Of a DNA stretch of 15,653 bases, positions 1-7,160 are shown piece by piece; position 1 is the stretch's first letter; the number at the start of each line of letters is the position of its first letter. The position numbers and the translations under genes are program-made. Source of the DNA: an uncultured Fidelibacterota bacterium (GTDB lineage Bacteria > Marinisomatota > Marinisomatia > Marinisomatales > UBA1611); contig CAJWHU010000021.1 in NCBI GenBank assembly GCA_913041325.1, positions 1 to 15,653 of the forward strand, in the 5' to 3' direction. A model generated the notes under the pieces. That model was given only the letters and a program-made list of their open reading frames with translations. It searched no databases and had not been told where the DNA came from.

Positions 1-21
1 GATGTACTCGTATGTGGGCAT
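1..21 (-). CDS. FmdB-like zinc-ribbon protein, first 7 codons only (truncated by window edge)
   Basis: The seven codons from the ATG at 21-19 to the window edge read MPTYEYI. That is the characteristic opening of the small FmdB-family regulatory/zinc-ribbon proteins (CxxC...CxxC, usually 60-110 aa), in which MPTYEY is followed by a Cys pair. It lies 41 nt downstream of the coaD stop on the same strand, with no visible terminator between, so it probably belongs to the coaD operon. The upstream bases contain no clear Shine-Dalgarno sequence. The zinc-binding cysteines are outside the window. The match rests on seven residues, so the call is a good guess rather than proof. Confidence 0.55.
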
Positions 22-62
22 AAGAAATTGTTGATTCAGTCTTAGATTAAATTTAAAAAAAA

Positions 63-542
63 TTATTTTGAAAATTTAGCAAATAATGCTTCACTAACAC
101 ATTTTGGAACAAATGCTGAAATATCTCCACCATTTTTTGAAACATCTTTGACTACGGAGGAATTGAGGTGAATATATTTTTCGTCTGGCATCATAAATAA
201 TGATGTTATTTTTTCATTGAGATGAAAATTCATCATTGCCATTTGAAATTCGAACTCAAAATCACTAACATGTCTAAGACCCCTGATTATTGCTTTAGCA
301 CCTGTTTGCTTTGCATGATCCACAACGAGACCTTTAAACTCAGCTACTTTTACATTGCTAATACTGTGTATTGAGTCTTGAATTAATTTTACCCTCTCGT
401 CTATCGAAAAGAGTGGGTCTTTTTCGGAGTTTACAGCCACAACGAATTCAAGCTCGTCAAATAATATTGCAGCCCTCTTAGCAATATCTATGTGCCCATT
501 GTGAATGGGATCAAATGTACCTGGGTAAATTATTTTTGTCAT
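63..542 (-). CDS. coaD: phosphopantetheine adenylyltransferase (CoaD)
   Basis: Cytoplasmic enzyme that transfers AMP from ATP to 4'-phosphopantetheine to give dephospho-CoA, the penultimate step of coenzyme A synthesis. The 159-aa length is normal for the family. Visible signatures are the nucleotidyltransferase T/HxGH motif (PGTFDPIHNGH, residues 7-17), the RGLR motif (87-90) followed by the acidic DFEFEFQ stretch, and the C-terminal NSSVVKDV (127-134) with GGD that completes the ATP site. One oddity is that the usual Asn-Arg after the RGLR helix (MNR in E. coli) reads Asn105-Phe106 here. The ATG overlaps the rsmD stop as ATGA, implying translational coupling; rsmD-coaD adjacency is very common in bacteria. 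Family assignment is very secure. Confidence 0.97.
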   Translation of the reverse strand: MTKIIYPGTFDPIHNGHIDIAKRAAILFDELEFVVAVNSEKDPLFSIDERVKLIQDSIHSISNVKVAEFKGLVVDHAKQTGAKAIIRGLRHVSDFEFEFQMAMMNFHLNEKITSLFMMPDEKYIHLNSSVVKDVSKNGGDISAFVPKCVSEALFAKFSK

Positions 543-1048
543 GATTTAGTCCAAAAAAGTACACTAGTATCTCCAAAATTCTTTTTCGCTGCTCCAAGTA
601 TAGCTTCCTGGCTTTTCTCGCACTCTAAAATGAATTTGCCATTTTTATTTAGATGCTCAAGTGATTTTTTTGCTAATAACAGAAGATCGTATTTAGAATA
701 CGGTGGATCAGCAAAAATCAGGTCATATTTAAATGTCTTTCCTAGAAATAGATATGCATCAGCTTTGTAGAAACGATATTCTGGCCCACTAAGTATTTCA
801 GAATTAATTTTGAGATATCTTAAAGTTTTAACATTACTATCAACAAAAGTTATTGATCTTGCTCCCCTGCTTGCGCATTCAAACCCAAATATTCCTGAAC
901 CAGCGAATAAATCAAGCACGTCTGGATAGTGAAAAGGTTGAAGTGAATCAAAAATACTTTTCCTCACTCTAGATAAAGTTGGCCTATACCCTAATTTTGA
1001 GCTGGTCTTTATATTCCTCCCACCAAACATACCTCCCAGTATCTTCAT
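539..1048 (-). CDS. rsmD: 16S rRNA (guanine(966)-N2)-methyltransferase (RsmD)
   Basis: SAM-dependent methyltransferase that methylates G966 of 16S rRNA in the assembled 30S subunit (E. coli numbering). The 169 aa start in the family manner with MKILGGMFGGR and continue with the conserved RPTLSRVRKSIFD segment (22-34). The SAM-binding loop is DLFAGSGIFGFE (46-57), an acidic ribose-binding position follows in TFVDSN (67-72), and the catalytic N-methyltransferase motif IV is DPPY (114-117). The ATG directly abuts the TGA of the upstream gene, and the stop overlaps the coaD start by 4 nt, so it sits mid-operon. It is a normal-length, intact member of the family. Confidence 0.95.
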   Translation of the reverse strand: MKILGGMFGGRNIKTSSKLGYRPTLSRVRKSIFDSLQPFHYPDVLDLFAGSGIFGFECASRGARSITFVDSNVKTLRYLKINSEILSGPEYRFYKADAYLFLGKTFKYDLIFADPPYSKYDLLLLAKKSLEHLNKNGKFILECEKSQEAILGAAKKNFGDTSVLFWTKS

Positions 1049-2824
1049 TCAATCTTCTAATATTGAAACATAAAACCCTGCCCGAGGATTTGGCTTATCT
1101 GATTTGTTAAACAAAACAAACTTTCTTAATAAAATCGTGTCATTGATATTTGATATTATCGCACTAGCCTGAAGTATATCCGCCTTTCCCCTGACCCATA
1201 TGAGGAGCGGACCATAAATCTGATTTTTTGTAAAAACTTGCTCAAAATATTTGAGAGAATAATCGGTTAAGGTTGTATCCAGTTGAACCATTAAATCTAG
1301 CTTTGACAGCTCCCCAGGCTCGGATATTTTATCAAGTAACGGCAAATCAAAACTATAATACCATAAAAATATAGTGCTATCTCTCCCAGTTGCCTCAACT
1401 GAAAACGAAGAAGGCTCTATTCCAAGTATATTTTCAATATTCGGGTTTACTCCGCTGAGATATTCTAGACTTAAAAATGATTGAGTGATCGTCAAGGCAT
1501 TATATCTATTTAGGTCAGTTTGTGTTAGTAGATTTGTTATGGATGAAGAGATAGCTCTTGATTGGTTAATCAATTCCATTGGTGGTAATTTTGAGGAAAT
1601 TTCAGTCTTAGTTGAATCATGAGCTCCCGGTCTTGATATCAAGAACTCTCTTTTCGAACTAAAAAGTGAATTATTCAGCCTGTCTTGTAGTTTGAGATAA
1701 TTAAAGCCTATAAAGCCTCCAACAATTAAAAGTAAGGCAAAAGCAAAACCAAAGTTTGATGATGGTTTAGGCTCACCCTCTGGTATTTCATTATCCAAAT
1801 TTATTTCATCTTCTTCAATAATGGCCTCTGAAGGGTCATTAACTAACTCTGTATCACTGGATGCAACCTTGCTTTCATTAAATGACCCATCCGCGTTATC
1901 TTGAATAACCTCCGTAAAGAAAAAATCAATTATACCGGGTTCATGAAAAAAATTCATTGAAAAATCTATTGCGTTACTCTTAACCATTTGCGTCAAAATA
2001 TTTGTCTCGTAATAGGGAAGTTTTTCCTTTTTTTCTCCACTATATTTAATTCCATCTAGGGGCATACTTGGCCTGAAATCAGACGTCTCCCATGCGCTCT
2101 TTGCCTGCCTCCCAAGTTTTTGTGGACAATAAACCGGTATATCATCTAATTCTGATTTTTCAAGACCAAGAGCTGCCAGAGTAATCTCTTTCGATGGGTC
2201 AGTTGTTGACACCACATTTGGAATACCGCCTGAAAAAGTGACTACTCCCATACCAAAAAGATTATTTTGTACTTTATAAAATTTATATTTATTGCCTTCT
2301 CTGTGAACCATTGCAGATTCAGACATACCGCTCCCATCTAGATACAATGAGCTGACAGGTCCCATCCATTTCGGGCTCCCCCCCATTTCCGATATAGTTA
2401 GTTTTAATGTTCTAACCATTGCACGAGGAATTTTACAAATATGTATATTCTCCTCTGCAGGAAAATAAACCTGCCCAAATGTGTAAAAATTCTGAGCGAG
2501 TGAATTGTTTTTTTGGGCATTGATCCAGTTTATATAATCAATGTGGTCGTTTCTTGATAAATCTTTCTCAATTGGCATAATCGAATGATGAACAAAAATA
2601 TCTGGTAACCCGACAACTATATCGTTGCCTGCAAATGGATTAATTTCCCTAGCCTGTCTAAGAGCTGAGGCTAAGATAGAGTTCAGTTCTGACTCATCGT
2701 GTAAAATTGAGTTTATTGAATCAGTGTATTGAATCTCCTCTAGACCATTTAAAAAAGGAATGCCGTCTTCAAAGTTCCAGCGGGCTGTTAGAAGAAAAGT
2801 ATCAGATACTACGAGACCAACCAT
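1049..2824 (-). CDS. PilM/GspL-like bitopic inner-membrane protein (putative pilus/type II secretion platform component)
   Basis: I do not recognise a named family with certainty. The 591-aa product has three parts: a cytoplasmic-looking N-terminal region (1-320), an acidic linker rich in Asp/Glu (about 322-352) and one membrane helix (about 357-377, FALLLIVGGFIGF), followed by a 210-aa presumably periplasmic domain. The N-terminal part resembles PilM/GspL actin-like folds: an initial short beta stretch, VVGLPDIFVHH (70-80), then MPIEKDLS (83-90) with INWINAQ, and a GGSPKWMGPVSSLYLDG stretch recalling the PilM subdomain junction. The topology is that of GspL, or of a PilM-PilN fusion. It lies 15 nt after a small pseudopilin-like membrane protein and abuts rsmD. 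The actin-like phosphate loops are poorly conserved, so ATP binding is doubtful. The fold call is inference from pattern and topology. Confidence 0.5.
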   Translation of the reverse strand: MVGLVVSDTFLLTARWNFEDGIPFLNGLEEIQYTDSINSILHDESELNSILASALRQAREINPFAGNDIVVGLPDIFVHHSIMPIEKDLSRNDHIDYINWINAQKNNSLAQNFYTFGQVYFPAEENIHICKIPRAMVRTLKLTISEMGGSPKWMGPVSSLYLDGSGMSESAMVHREGNKYKFYKVQNNLFGMGVVTFSGGIPNVVSTTDPSKEITLAALGLEKSELDDIPVYCPQKLGRQAKSAWETSDFRPSMPLDGIKYSGEKKEKLPYYETNILTQMVKSNAIDFSMNFFHEPGIIDFFFTEVIQDNADGSFNESKVASSDTELVNDPSEAIIEEDEINLDNEIPEGEPKPSSNFGFAFALLLIVGGFIGFNYLKLQDRLNNSLFSSKREFLISRPGAHDSTKTEISSKLPPMELINQSRAISSSITNLLTQTDLNRYNALTITQSFLSLEYLSGVNPNIENILGIEPSSFSVEATGRDSTIFLWYYSFDLPLLDKISEPGELSKLDLMVQLDTTLTDYSLKYFEQVFTKNQIYGPLLIWVRGKADILQASAIISNINDTILLRKFVLFNKSDKPNPRAGFYVSILED

Positions 2825-2839
2825 TGAATCAGGCCTAAT

Positions 2840-3586
2840 CTAGTCCCAACTTTTTCTGCCGCTTCTAATTGTCCCATGGTTGCTTGCTTTGAAAGAGAAT
2901 AATAGATAATGACGTACTACAATGGGGTCTTCAATTGGACTAGTCACTGTAAGTTCAGTACCATCCTCACTAATTTCCATAACGTATTCAGCTTTTGTGT
3001 ACGGACAATAGTAATTTGAGGAGTCTGGAATATAAGTTTTATAGTACTCAACGGCTTCTATGCGCTCCATAGGCTCTTCTTTGACTATTCCTAAGAATTG
3101 TTCAGATTTTTCGTAGTTCCAAAGATCTTTTTTCCTTATAAAACTTGTATCGTTCCTTCCCAAATCTTCTGAATACATGGCTATTTGCAGGGTTGTATCA
3201 TTGACGGTATCTTTTCTAAAACTTTTTATCCCAAAAGTGGTATCATAATCAAATCCGAACGATTCATCAACGTCAACAAAGAATTCCTTACCGTATAGAT
3301 CTAGCACTTGCTCTCCAATAAAAAGCGAATCGGCAAGTGCAGAATCTCTGATGGCATTTACGACGGTGAGAGCCTCGAAAAAATTAGGGTTGTATTCTCC
3401 TGTAAGTCTAGAGTAAAAGGATTCAACATCATACAGATTTTGCATGCGGTACCTACTCTCATTCTGATAATATTGCTCATCTTCCCAGATGGCTACAGGA
3501 AGGTAGATAACAACAACAAGGAAGACCATTGCCAGAATTATTACTACTTCGAGTAAGTCTGTCTTATTTTGTTGATTTAGGCTCAT
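2840..3586 (-). CDS. membrane-anchored protein with pseudopilin-like N-terminal helix, function unknown
   Basis: A 248-aa protein of no family I can name. It has a short polar leader (residues 1-8), then a single strongly hydrophobic helix (about 11-33), and an acidic extracytoplasmic domain rich in Tyr, Asp and Glu. The helix opens TDLLEVVIILA, closely echoing the type IV pilin/pseudopilin start (F-T-L-L/I-E-V-V-I), with Glu13 where pilins have the +5 glutamate. The residue before the would-be cleavage site is Lys8, not Gly, so prepilin peptidase processing is doubtful. A late segment, YYCPYTKAEYVMEI with SPI after it, recalls the compact beta region of some pseudopilins. It is the first gene of the rsmD-coaD operon, and the next gene encodes a PilM/GspL-like protein, which supports a pilus/secretion-related role. 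The alternative is a plain periplasmic anchor protein. Confidence 0.5.
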   Translation of the reverse strand: MSLNQQNKTDLLEVVIILAMVFLVVVIYLPVAIWEDEQYYQNESRYRMQNLYDVESFYSRLTGEYNPNFFEALTVVNAIRDSALADSLFIGEQVLDLYGKEFFVDVDESFGFDYDTTFGIKSFRKDTVNDTTLQIAMYSEDLGRNDTSFIRKKDLWNYEKSEQFLGIVKEEPMERIEAVEYYKTYIPDSSNYYCPYTKAEYVMEISEDGTELTVTSPIEDPIVVRHYLLFSFKASNHGTIRSGRKSWD

Positions 3587-3770
3587 TTAATACCATTATG
3601 TTACTATGCGATAATTTATTTAGACAATATCTAATATTAATTTTTAGATTAAACCAAAATATGTAATCAGATTTCAGGACAGGTTTAATGTCCTAGATTA
3701 AAGCTTAAACATAGGCCAATATTAATGATTTATTGATCTAGTGAATACTGATTTTGTGTGATAAAAATTA
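3587..3770 (-). promoter_or_regulatory. 184-nt intergenic region: likely promoter/leader of the 3586-to-left-edge operon
   Basis: This AT-rich gap separates the dnaJ stop from the pseudopilin-like gene and is the natural place for the latter operon's promoter. On the minus strand it carries TTGTCTAA (3620-3627), the same octamer found upstream of grpE. It also holds a direct repeat TAGATTAAA (3645-3653 and 3694-3702) and an inverted repeat ATTAAACC/GGTTTAAT (3648-3655, 3682-3689). No clear -10 box at standard spacing and no Shine-Dalgarno sequence before the ATG were seen. No small ORF is convincing. The regulatory assignment is positional inference. Confidence 0.35.
3676..3694. other. short hairpin candidate between dnaJ and the next operon
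   Basis: AGGAC (3676-3680) and GTCCT (3690-3694) can pair as a 5-bp stem with a 9-nt loop. Read on the minus strand it lies about 75 nt past the dnaJ stop, so it could act as a weak terminator. There is no T-run after it, and the stem is short. The left half of the loop overlaps one arm of a separate inverted repeat. Confidence 0.25.
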
Positions 3771-4865
3771 TTACAGGTCTATTTTTGAAAATGGCTCATT
3801 AATTGGCAACAAATTTTCTTTTAAGATTTCAATGGCCTTTTTAGCATTCCTAGACAATTTTTTTGGGGTGTCAATCTGAATTTTTACCAGCTGATCCCCT
3901 CTAGATTTTGATCGAAGCCTGGGAAAGCCTTTTCCTCTCATTCTAAGCACTTTACCAGATTGTATCCCCCCTGGAATTTTCAGACCAACGCTCTTGCCAT
4001 CTACGGTTGGTATTTCAACTTTGCCTCCTTGCACAGCAATAGGATATGATATTTTCAACTCGAGAAGAACATGTTCGCTATCGCGGATAAAAAACTTATG
4101 ATCAAGTTCCTCAAATACAACAATAAGGTCGCCCGGATTGCCAGATATGTCTTCATTACCCTGTCCATTGAGAGTCATATAGTTGCCTTCTTCTACTCCG
4201 GCAGGAACTTTAACCCTTATAGTTTCTTCTTTTTTTATCATGCCATCAGGCCCCGAACCGGGTGGCCTGTTTCCAATTCTTTTGCCTGAGCCCTCACAAT
4301 GGGGGCATACTGATGCTGACCTCATTTGGCCAAGGATTGTGTTTTGTACTGTGGTGACCTGACCTTGACCGTTACATGTTGGGCAGGTTATTAACTCGGC
4401 ACCATCGGCAACAACGGATCGTTTTATTTTTATTTTTTTTTCTACACCTTTTGCAATCTCATCGTATGAAATTTTTAACTTAATTCTTATGTCCTTTCCA
4501 CGACCTCGCGTTCTTCCACCGCTACCGCCAAAAATACCCTCGAAAGGACTCCCGCCAAAGATATCACCAAATTGGGAGAATATATCATCCATGCTCATGT
4601 GCACACCACCCCCAAATCCTCCTCCAGCACCAGAATTACTGCCCATACCAACACCAGCATGACCAAATTGGTCATATCTGGAGCGCTTTTGATTATCGCT
4701 TAGCACAGAGTAGGCTTCTGCCGCTTCTTTAAATATTTTTTCGGCCTCCTTATTATCTGGGTTTTTATCTGGATGATATTTCAATGCAATTTTACGGTAG
4801 GACTTTTTTATCTCATCCTGGCTAGCCTGCCTGTCAACACCAAGTATGTCATATAAATCTTTCAC
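3771..4865 (-). CDS. dnaJ: chaperone protein DnaJ (Hsp40) with a reduced zinc-binding domain
   Basis: Co-chaperone that binds unfolded protein and stimulates the DnaK ATPase. The 364 aa contain, in order: a J domain (about 1-67) with HPD at 31-33, a Gly/Phe-rich region (68-118) including GGGFGGG and [13 protein letters not shown], then the C-terminal domains around a zinc region (148-208), ending with a typical CTD II ([18 protein letters not shown]). Canonical DnaJ has four CxxCxGxG motifs. Here only two remain, CPTCNGQG (C161, C164) and CPHCEGSG (C187, C190), matching motifs 2 and 3. Motifs 1 and 4 are replaced by Cys-free sequence ([12 protein letters not shown] and [12 protein letters not shown]). 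The start is GTG, overlapping the grpE stop as GTGA, so the two are co-translated. dnaK is not in the window. Confidence 0.95.
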   Translation of the reverse strand: MKDLYDILGVDRQASQDEIKKSYRKIALKYHPDKNPDNKEAEKIFKEAAEAYSVLSDNQKRSRYDQFGHAGVGMGSNSGAGGGFGGGVHMSMDDIFSQFGDIFGGSPFEGIFGGSGGRTRGRGKDIRIKLKISYDEIAKGVEKKIKIKRSVVADGAELITCPTCNGQGQVTTVQNTILGQMRSASVCPHCEGSGKRIGNRPPGSGPDGMIKKEETIRVKVPAGVEEGNYMTLNGQGNEDISGNPGDLIVVFEELDHKFFIRDSEHVLLELKISYPIAVQGGKVEIPTVDGKSVGLKIPGGIQSGKVLRMRGKGFPRLRSKSRGDQLVKIQIDTPKKLSRNAKKAIEILKENLLPINEPFSKIDL

Positions 4866-5386
4866 TTTTTGTTAACAATTACTTTTGCGTGCCTAATAAC
4901 TTTATCGCGGTAGGTATATCCTTTTTCAAATACACTTAATATAATGCCATCATCAAACTTTTTATCTTTCTGTGTTAACATGGCATCGTGAATTTCAGGA
5001 TCCATTTTTTCACCTTCTTCGCCAAATTGTTTAATTTCCATTGCGTCAAGGAATTTATCGATTTTCGTCTGCACCAACTTAATACCATCAATAAGCGATT
5101 CTTTGGACGAATCAGACGAACTAATAGCTCGTTCAAAATCATCAATAATAGGAAGAAGTCCTTGTACGATGCTCTCGCCACCATAATGAAGCAATTTTGA
5201 TATTTCCTCAGATTTTCTCCTTCTGTAATTTTCGTATTCAGCTTTTAAACGTAAATGCTTATCTTTCAGTTCGTCAAGCTGAAGCTTAAGAGCTTTTTCG
5301 TTATTTTGTTTTGGCTTTTTGGCTCCTGATTTTTTTTTGATTTTAGAAACTTTTTTCACTGGAGTTTTTTCTTTTACTGGTGACAC
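4862..5386 (-). CDS. grpE: nucleotide exchange factor GrpE
   Basis: Dimeric nucleotide exchange factor that releases ADP from DnaK, acting in the cytoplasm with DnaJ, whose gene follows with a 4-nt overlap. The 174 aa comprise a very Lys-rich basic N-terminus (1-30), a long coiled coil (about 30-70) and the head domain. Family hallmarks are [13 protein letters not shown] (about 49-61), [11 protein letters not shown], the DPEIHDAM segment and the C-terminal [16 protein letters not shown]. The GTG at 5386 is chosen as the start because AAGGA (minus strand, 5397-5393) lies 6 nt upstream. A nearby ATG at 5400 is out of frame. No hrcA gene precedes it and no CIRCE operator (TTAGCACTC-N9-GAGTGCTAA) is present upstream. 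Confidence 0.96.
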   Translation of the reverse strand: MSPVKEKTPVKKVSKIKKKSGAKKPKQNNEKALKLQLDELKDKHLRLKAEYENYRRRKSEEISKLLHYGGESIVQGLLPIIDDFERAISSSDSSKESLIDGIKLVQTKIDKFLDAMEIKQFGEEGEKMDPEIHDAMLTQKDKKFDDGIILSVFEKGYTYRDKVIRHAKVIVNKK

Positions 5387-5392
5387 TTTATA

Positions 5393-5397
5393 TCCTT
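5393..5397 (-). promoter_or_regulatory. ribosome binding site of grpE
   Basis: On the minus strand the sequence reads AAGGA, TATAAA, GTG: a good Shine-Dalgarno core with 6-nt spacing to the GTG start. It stands out because most genes in the window lack a recognisable Shine-Dalgarno sequence. It also decides the start against the out-of-frame ATG three bases further upstream. Confidence 0.6.
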
Positions 5398-5430
5398 CAT
5401 GTTTTTTTGTTTAGGTTATTGACCATCTAA

Positions 5431-5457
5431 ATTATAATCACTATAATTGTTAGACAA
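5431..5457 (-). promoter_or_regulatory. candidate grpE-dnaJ promoter
   Basis: The minus strand carries a perfect TATAAT (5436-5431), with TTGTCT (5457-5452) 15 nt upstream as a possible -35. The predicted start would leave a 5' leader of about 38 nt before the GTG. The -10 box lies inside a 7-bp inverted repeat, AATTATA-N5-TATAATT (5430-5448), which could be an operator or simple AT-rich coincidence. The spacing is shorter than the usual 16-18 nt, so the -35 assignment is weak. Confidence 0.35.
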
Positions 5458-5471
5458 AGAGTGGAACGCAA

Positions 5472-6344
5472 TTATTTTAAAAAAGTTGACGCTGCCCTAT
5501 GGCTTCCAATAACAGAAATTAGTGTCACGATCACAAGCGCCCAGATCATCATGACAATGTCTACGTGGAACTTTAAATATATTGAGCTATAATTAGTAAT
5601 AATGTAATTTAGAGTTTCCATTGTTAAAAACAATGCTGGAAACACCAAGATAACTGATATAGAACCTATGAATATACCCTCAATGACAAAAGGAATCTTG
5701 ATGAACGTGTTGGACGCACCAATCAATTGAAGAGTATTTATTAAATCTTTTCTTGAAACAACAGACAGCTTAATGGTGTTGTAAATTACCAATGCAGTAA
5801 TGCAAAATGTAAAGATAGCAAGGTAAGGTATAATTTCTACTCCTCGTCGATAATTTTTCTCAATTTTATTAATTAAGTTACCCTGATATCTGATTTCACT
5901 GACTTTTGGAATAGATCTAATCTCTTGGATAATTGGCTCGATTTTTATGGGATCACGTCGACCTCTCTCAATATTTACAACCGCGCTAACAGGAAGCGGA
6001 TTATAACCTAGTAGCTCAATTATATCCTCACCAAATTGGTCCTTGAAAATTCTAATGGCGTCTTCCTTTTCAATAATTGTTGCGGTGCGTACACCTTCTA
6101 TGCTTTTAATTTTGTGTATATGAGCGACAGCCTCTTCGTTGGATACTGTCTGATTAAAGAAGACTTCTATTTTATACTTTGAGCGCAGATAATGAAGAAG
6201 TTTATGAGTGTTGTTTCCAAAAGTTGCTAGAATTAAAACTATATACACTACAATGAAAAGAGAGAAAATTGAGGTTAAGGTAGTCATCTTATGACGCCAA
6301 ATATTTTTAAACCCCTCGAGCAGTAGGTATTTTAACTTCTCCAT
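5472..6344 (-). CDS. ftsX: cell division protein FtsX
   Basis: Polytopic partner of FtsE. FtsEX transmits ATP hydrolysis to periplasmic peptidoglycan hydrolase activators during division or elongation. The 290-aa protein has the family layout: a short cytoplasmic N-terminus with the GFKNIWRHKM segment, TM1 (about 21-43), an extracytoplasmic domain (about 44-168), then TM2 (about 170-192), TM3 (about 217-242) and TM4 (about 262-282). The conserved coupling segment between TM2 and TM3 is present (VSRKDLINTLQLIGAS, 206-221). The ATG overlaps the ftsE stop by one base (TAATG), so the two are translationally coupled. It ends 85 nt before grpE, with no obvious terminator. It is normal length and intact. 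Confidence 0.93.
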   Translation of the reverse strand: MEKLKYLLLEGFKNIWRHKMTTLTSIFSLFIVVYIVLILATFGNNTHKLLHYLRSKYKIEVFFNQTVSNEEAVAHIHKIKSIEGVRTATIIEKEDAIRIFKDQFGEDIIELLGYNPLPVSAVVNIERGRRDPIKIEPIIQEIRSIPKVSEIRYQGNLINKIEKNYRRGVEIIPYLAIFTFCITALVIYNTIKLSVVSRKDLINTLQLIGASNTFIKIPFVIEGIFIGSISVILVFPALFLTMETLNYIITNYSSIYLKFHVDIVMMIWALVIVTLISVIGSHRAASTFLK

Positions 6345-6997
6345 TACCGAACTCTCAGTATACCGTTTTTAAGCTCATAAATAGGCCTTCCTCTGCCTTT
6401 TATCAAATTATAATTATGAGAAGCCATTAAGATTGTTGTGCCTGTCTCATGAATTGTCTCCAAGAGTCGAACCAGTTCAAAGGATGCTACGGGATCTAAA
6501 TTACCAGTGGGCTCATCCGCTAAAATAATTTCAGGCTCCTTAATAATGGCTCTTGCCAGGCTTGCTCGTTGTTGCTCACCGCCCGATATTTCATTTGGCA
6601 AGTGTTCTTCTTTTCCATCAAGTCCCACCATTTCCATTGCATCTTCCACCCTAGATCGAATGTCATTACCCGAGTACCCTAAAACTCTAAGCGGCAGGGA
6701 TATGTTTTCAAATAAATTTCTATCCTGAAGAAGTTTAAAATCTTGGAATACCATTCCTATCTTTTTACGCGCCTCTGATATTTTCCAAGCTGATATGCCA
6801 TCAGATGAATATCCATTTACAGACACTCTTCCGCTGTCTGGTATTAAATCAAAATATATCAGCCTCATCAGTGTAGTTTTACCGGACCCGGTTGGACCTA
6901 TTAAAAACGTGAAATCGGAATCATCTATTGTCATATTAAGGCCATTGACACCCTGACCTTTATCATATGCATATGAAACATTTTGAAATTCTATCAT
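6344..6997 (-). CDS. ftsE: cell division ATP-binding protein FtsE
   Basis: ATPase subunit of the FtsEX ABC-type complex at the inner membrane. The 217 aa hold a complete nucleotide-binding domain: Walker A GPTGSGKT (34-41), Q-loop Gln85 in VFQDFKLL, ABC signature SGGEQQR (138-144), Walker B IILADEP (157-163) followed by TGNLD, and the switch histidine His194 in MASHN. VFQDFKLL and LADEPTGNLD are typical of the FtsE/LolD group, and the adjoining ftsX decides for FtsE. It is the first gene of its unit and starts with ATG without a clear Shine-Dalgarno sequence. Its promoter should lie in the 163-nt gap upstream. Confidence 0.95.
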   Translation of the reverse strand: MIEFQNVSYAYDKGQGVNGLNMTIDDSDFTFLIGPTGSGKTTLMRLIYFDLIPDSGRVSVNGYSSDGISAWKISEARKKIGMVFQDFKLLQDRNLFENISLPLRVLGYSGNDIRSRVEDAMEMVGLDGKEEHLPNEISGGEQQRASLARAIIKEPEIILADEPTGNLDPVASFELVRLLETIHETGTTILMASHNYNLIKGRGRPIYELKNGILRVR

Positions 6998-7160
6998 TGA
7001 GTGAAGTACTATTATTTAACGTATGAAAATAATGAAAATACCGAACTTAATGGACAATTTTGTTAACTATTGAAGATAAAATTGTTTTTAAGTAAAGCAA
7101 ATAAAATTTAGTATATTTTAAGACTACAAACTTTTTAAATAAACAATTCTTATTTTACAA
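6998..7160. promoter_or_regulatory. 163-nt divergent intergenic region (ftsE / antiporter promoters)
   Basis: This is the only divergent gap in the window, so it must supply promoters for ftsE (minus) and the antiporter (plus) unless ftsE is transcribed otherwise. For ftsE, TTGTCC (7057-7052) and CATTAT (7034-7029) on the minus strand are 17 nt apart, each matching 4 of 6 consensus bases. For the plus strand an AT-rich TATATT lies about 45 nt before the ATG without a convincing -35. No Shine-Dalgarno sequence, hairpin or small ORF is evident. Confidence 0.35.

Noticed and set aside
3676..3694. Rho-independent terminator after dnaJ
   Set aside because: The stem is only 5 bp and no T-run follows in the direction of dnaJ transcription; kept only as a low-confidence hairpin.
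5387..5471. CIRCE/HrcA operator upstream of grpE
   Set aside because: The gap was read for TTAGCACTC and GAGTGCTAA and neither half-site is present. The inverted repeat that is there is purely AT-rich and shorter.
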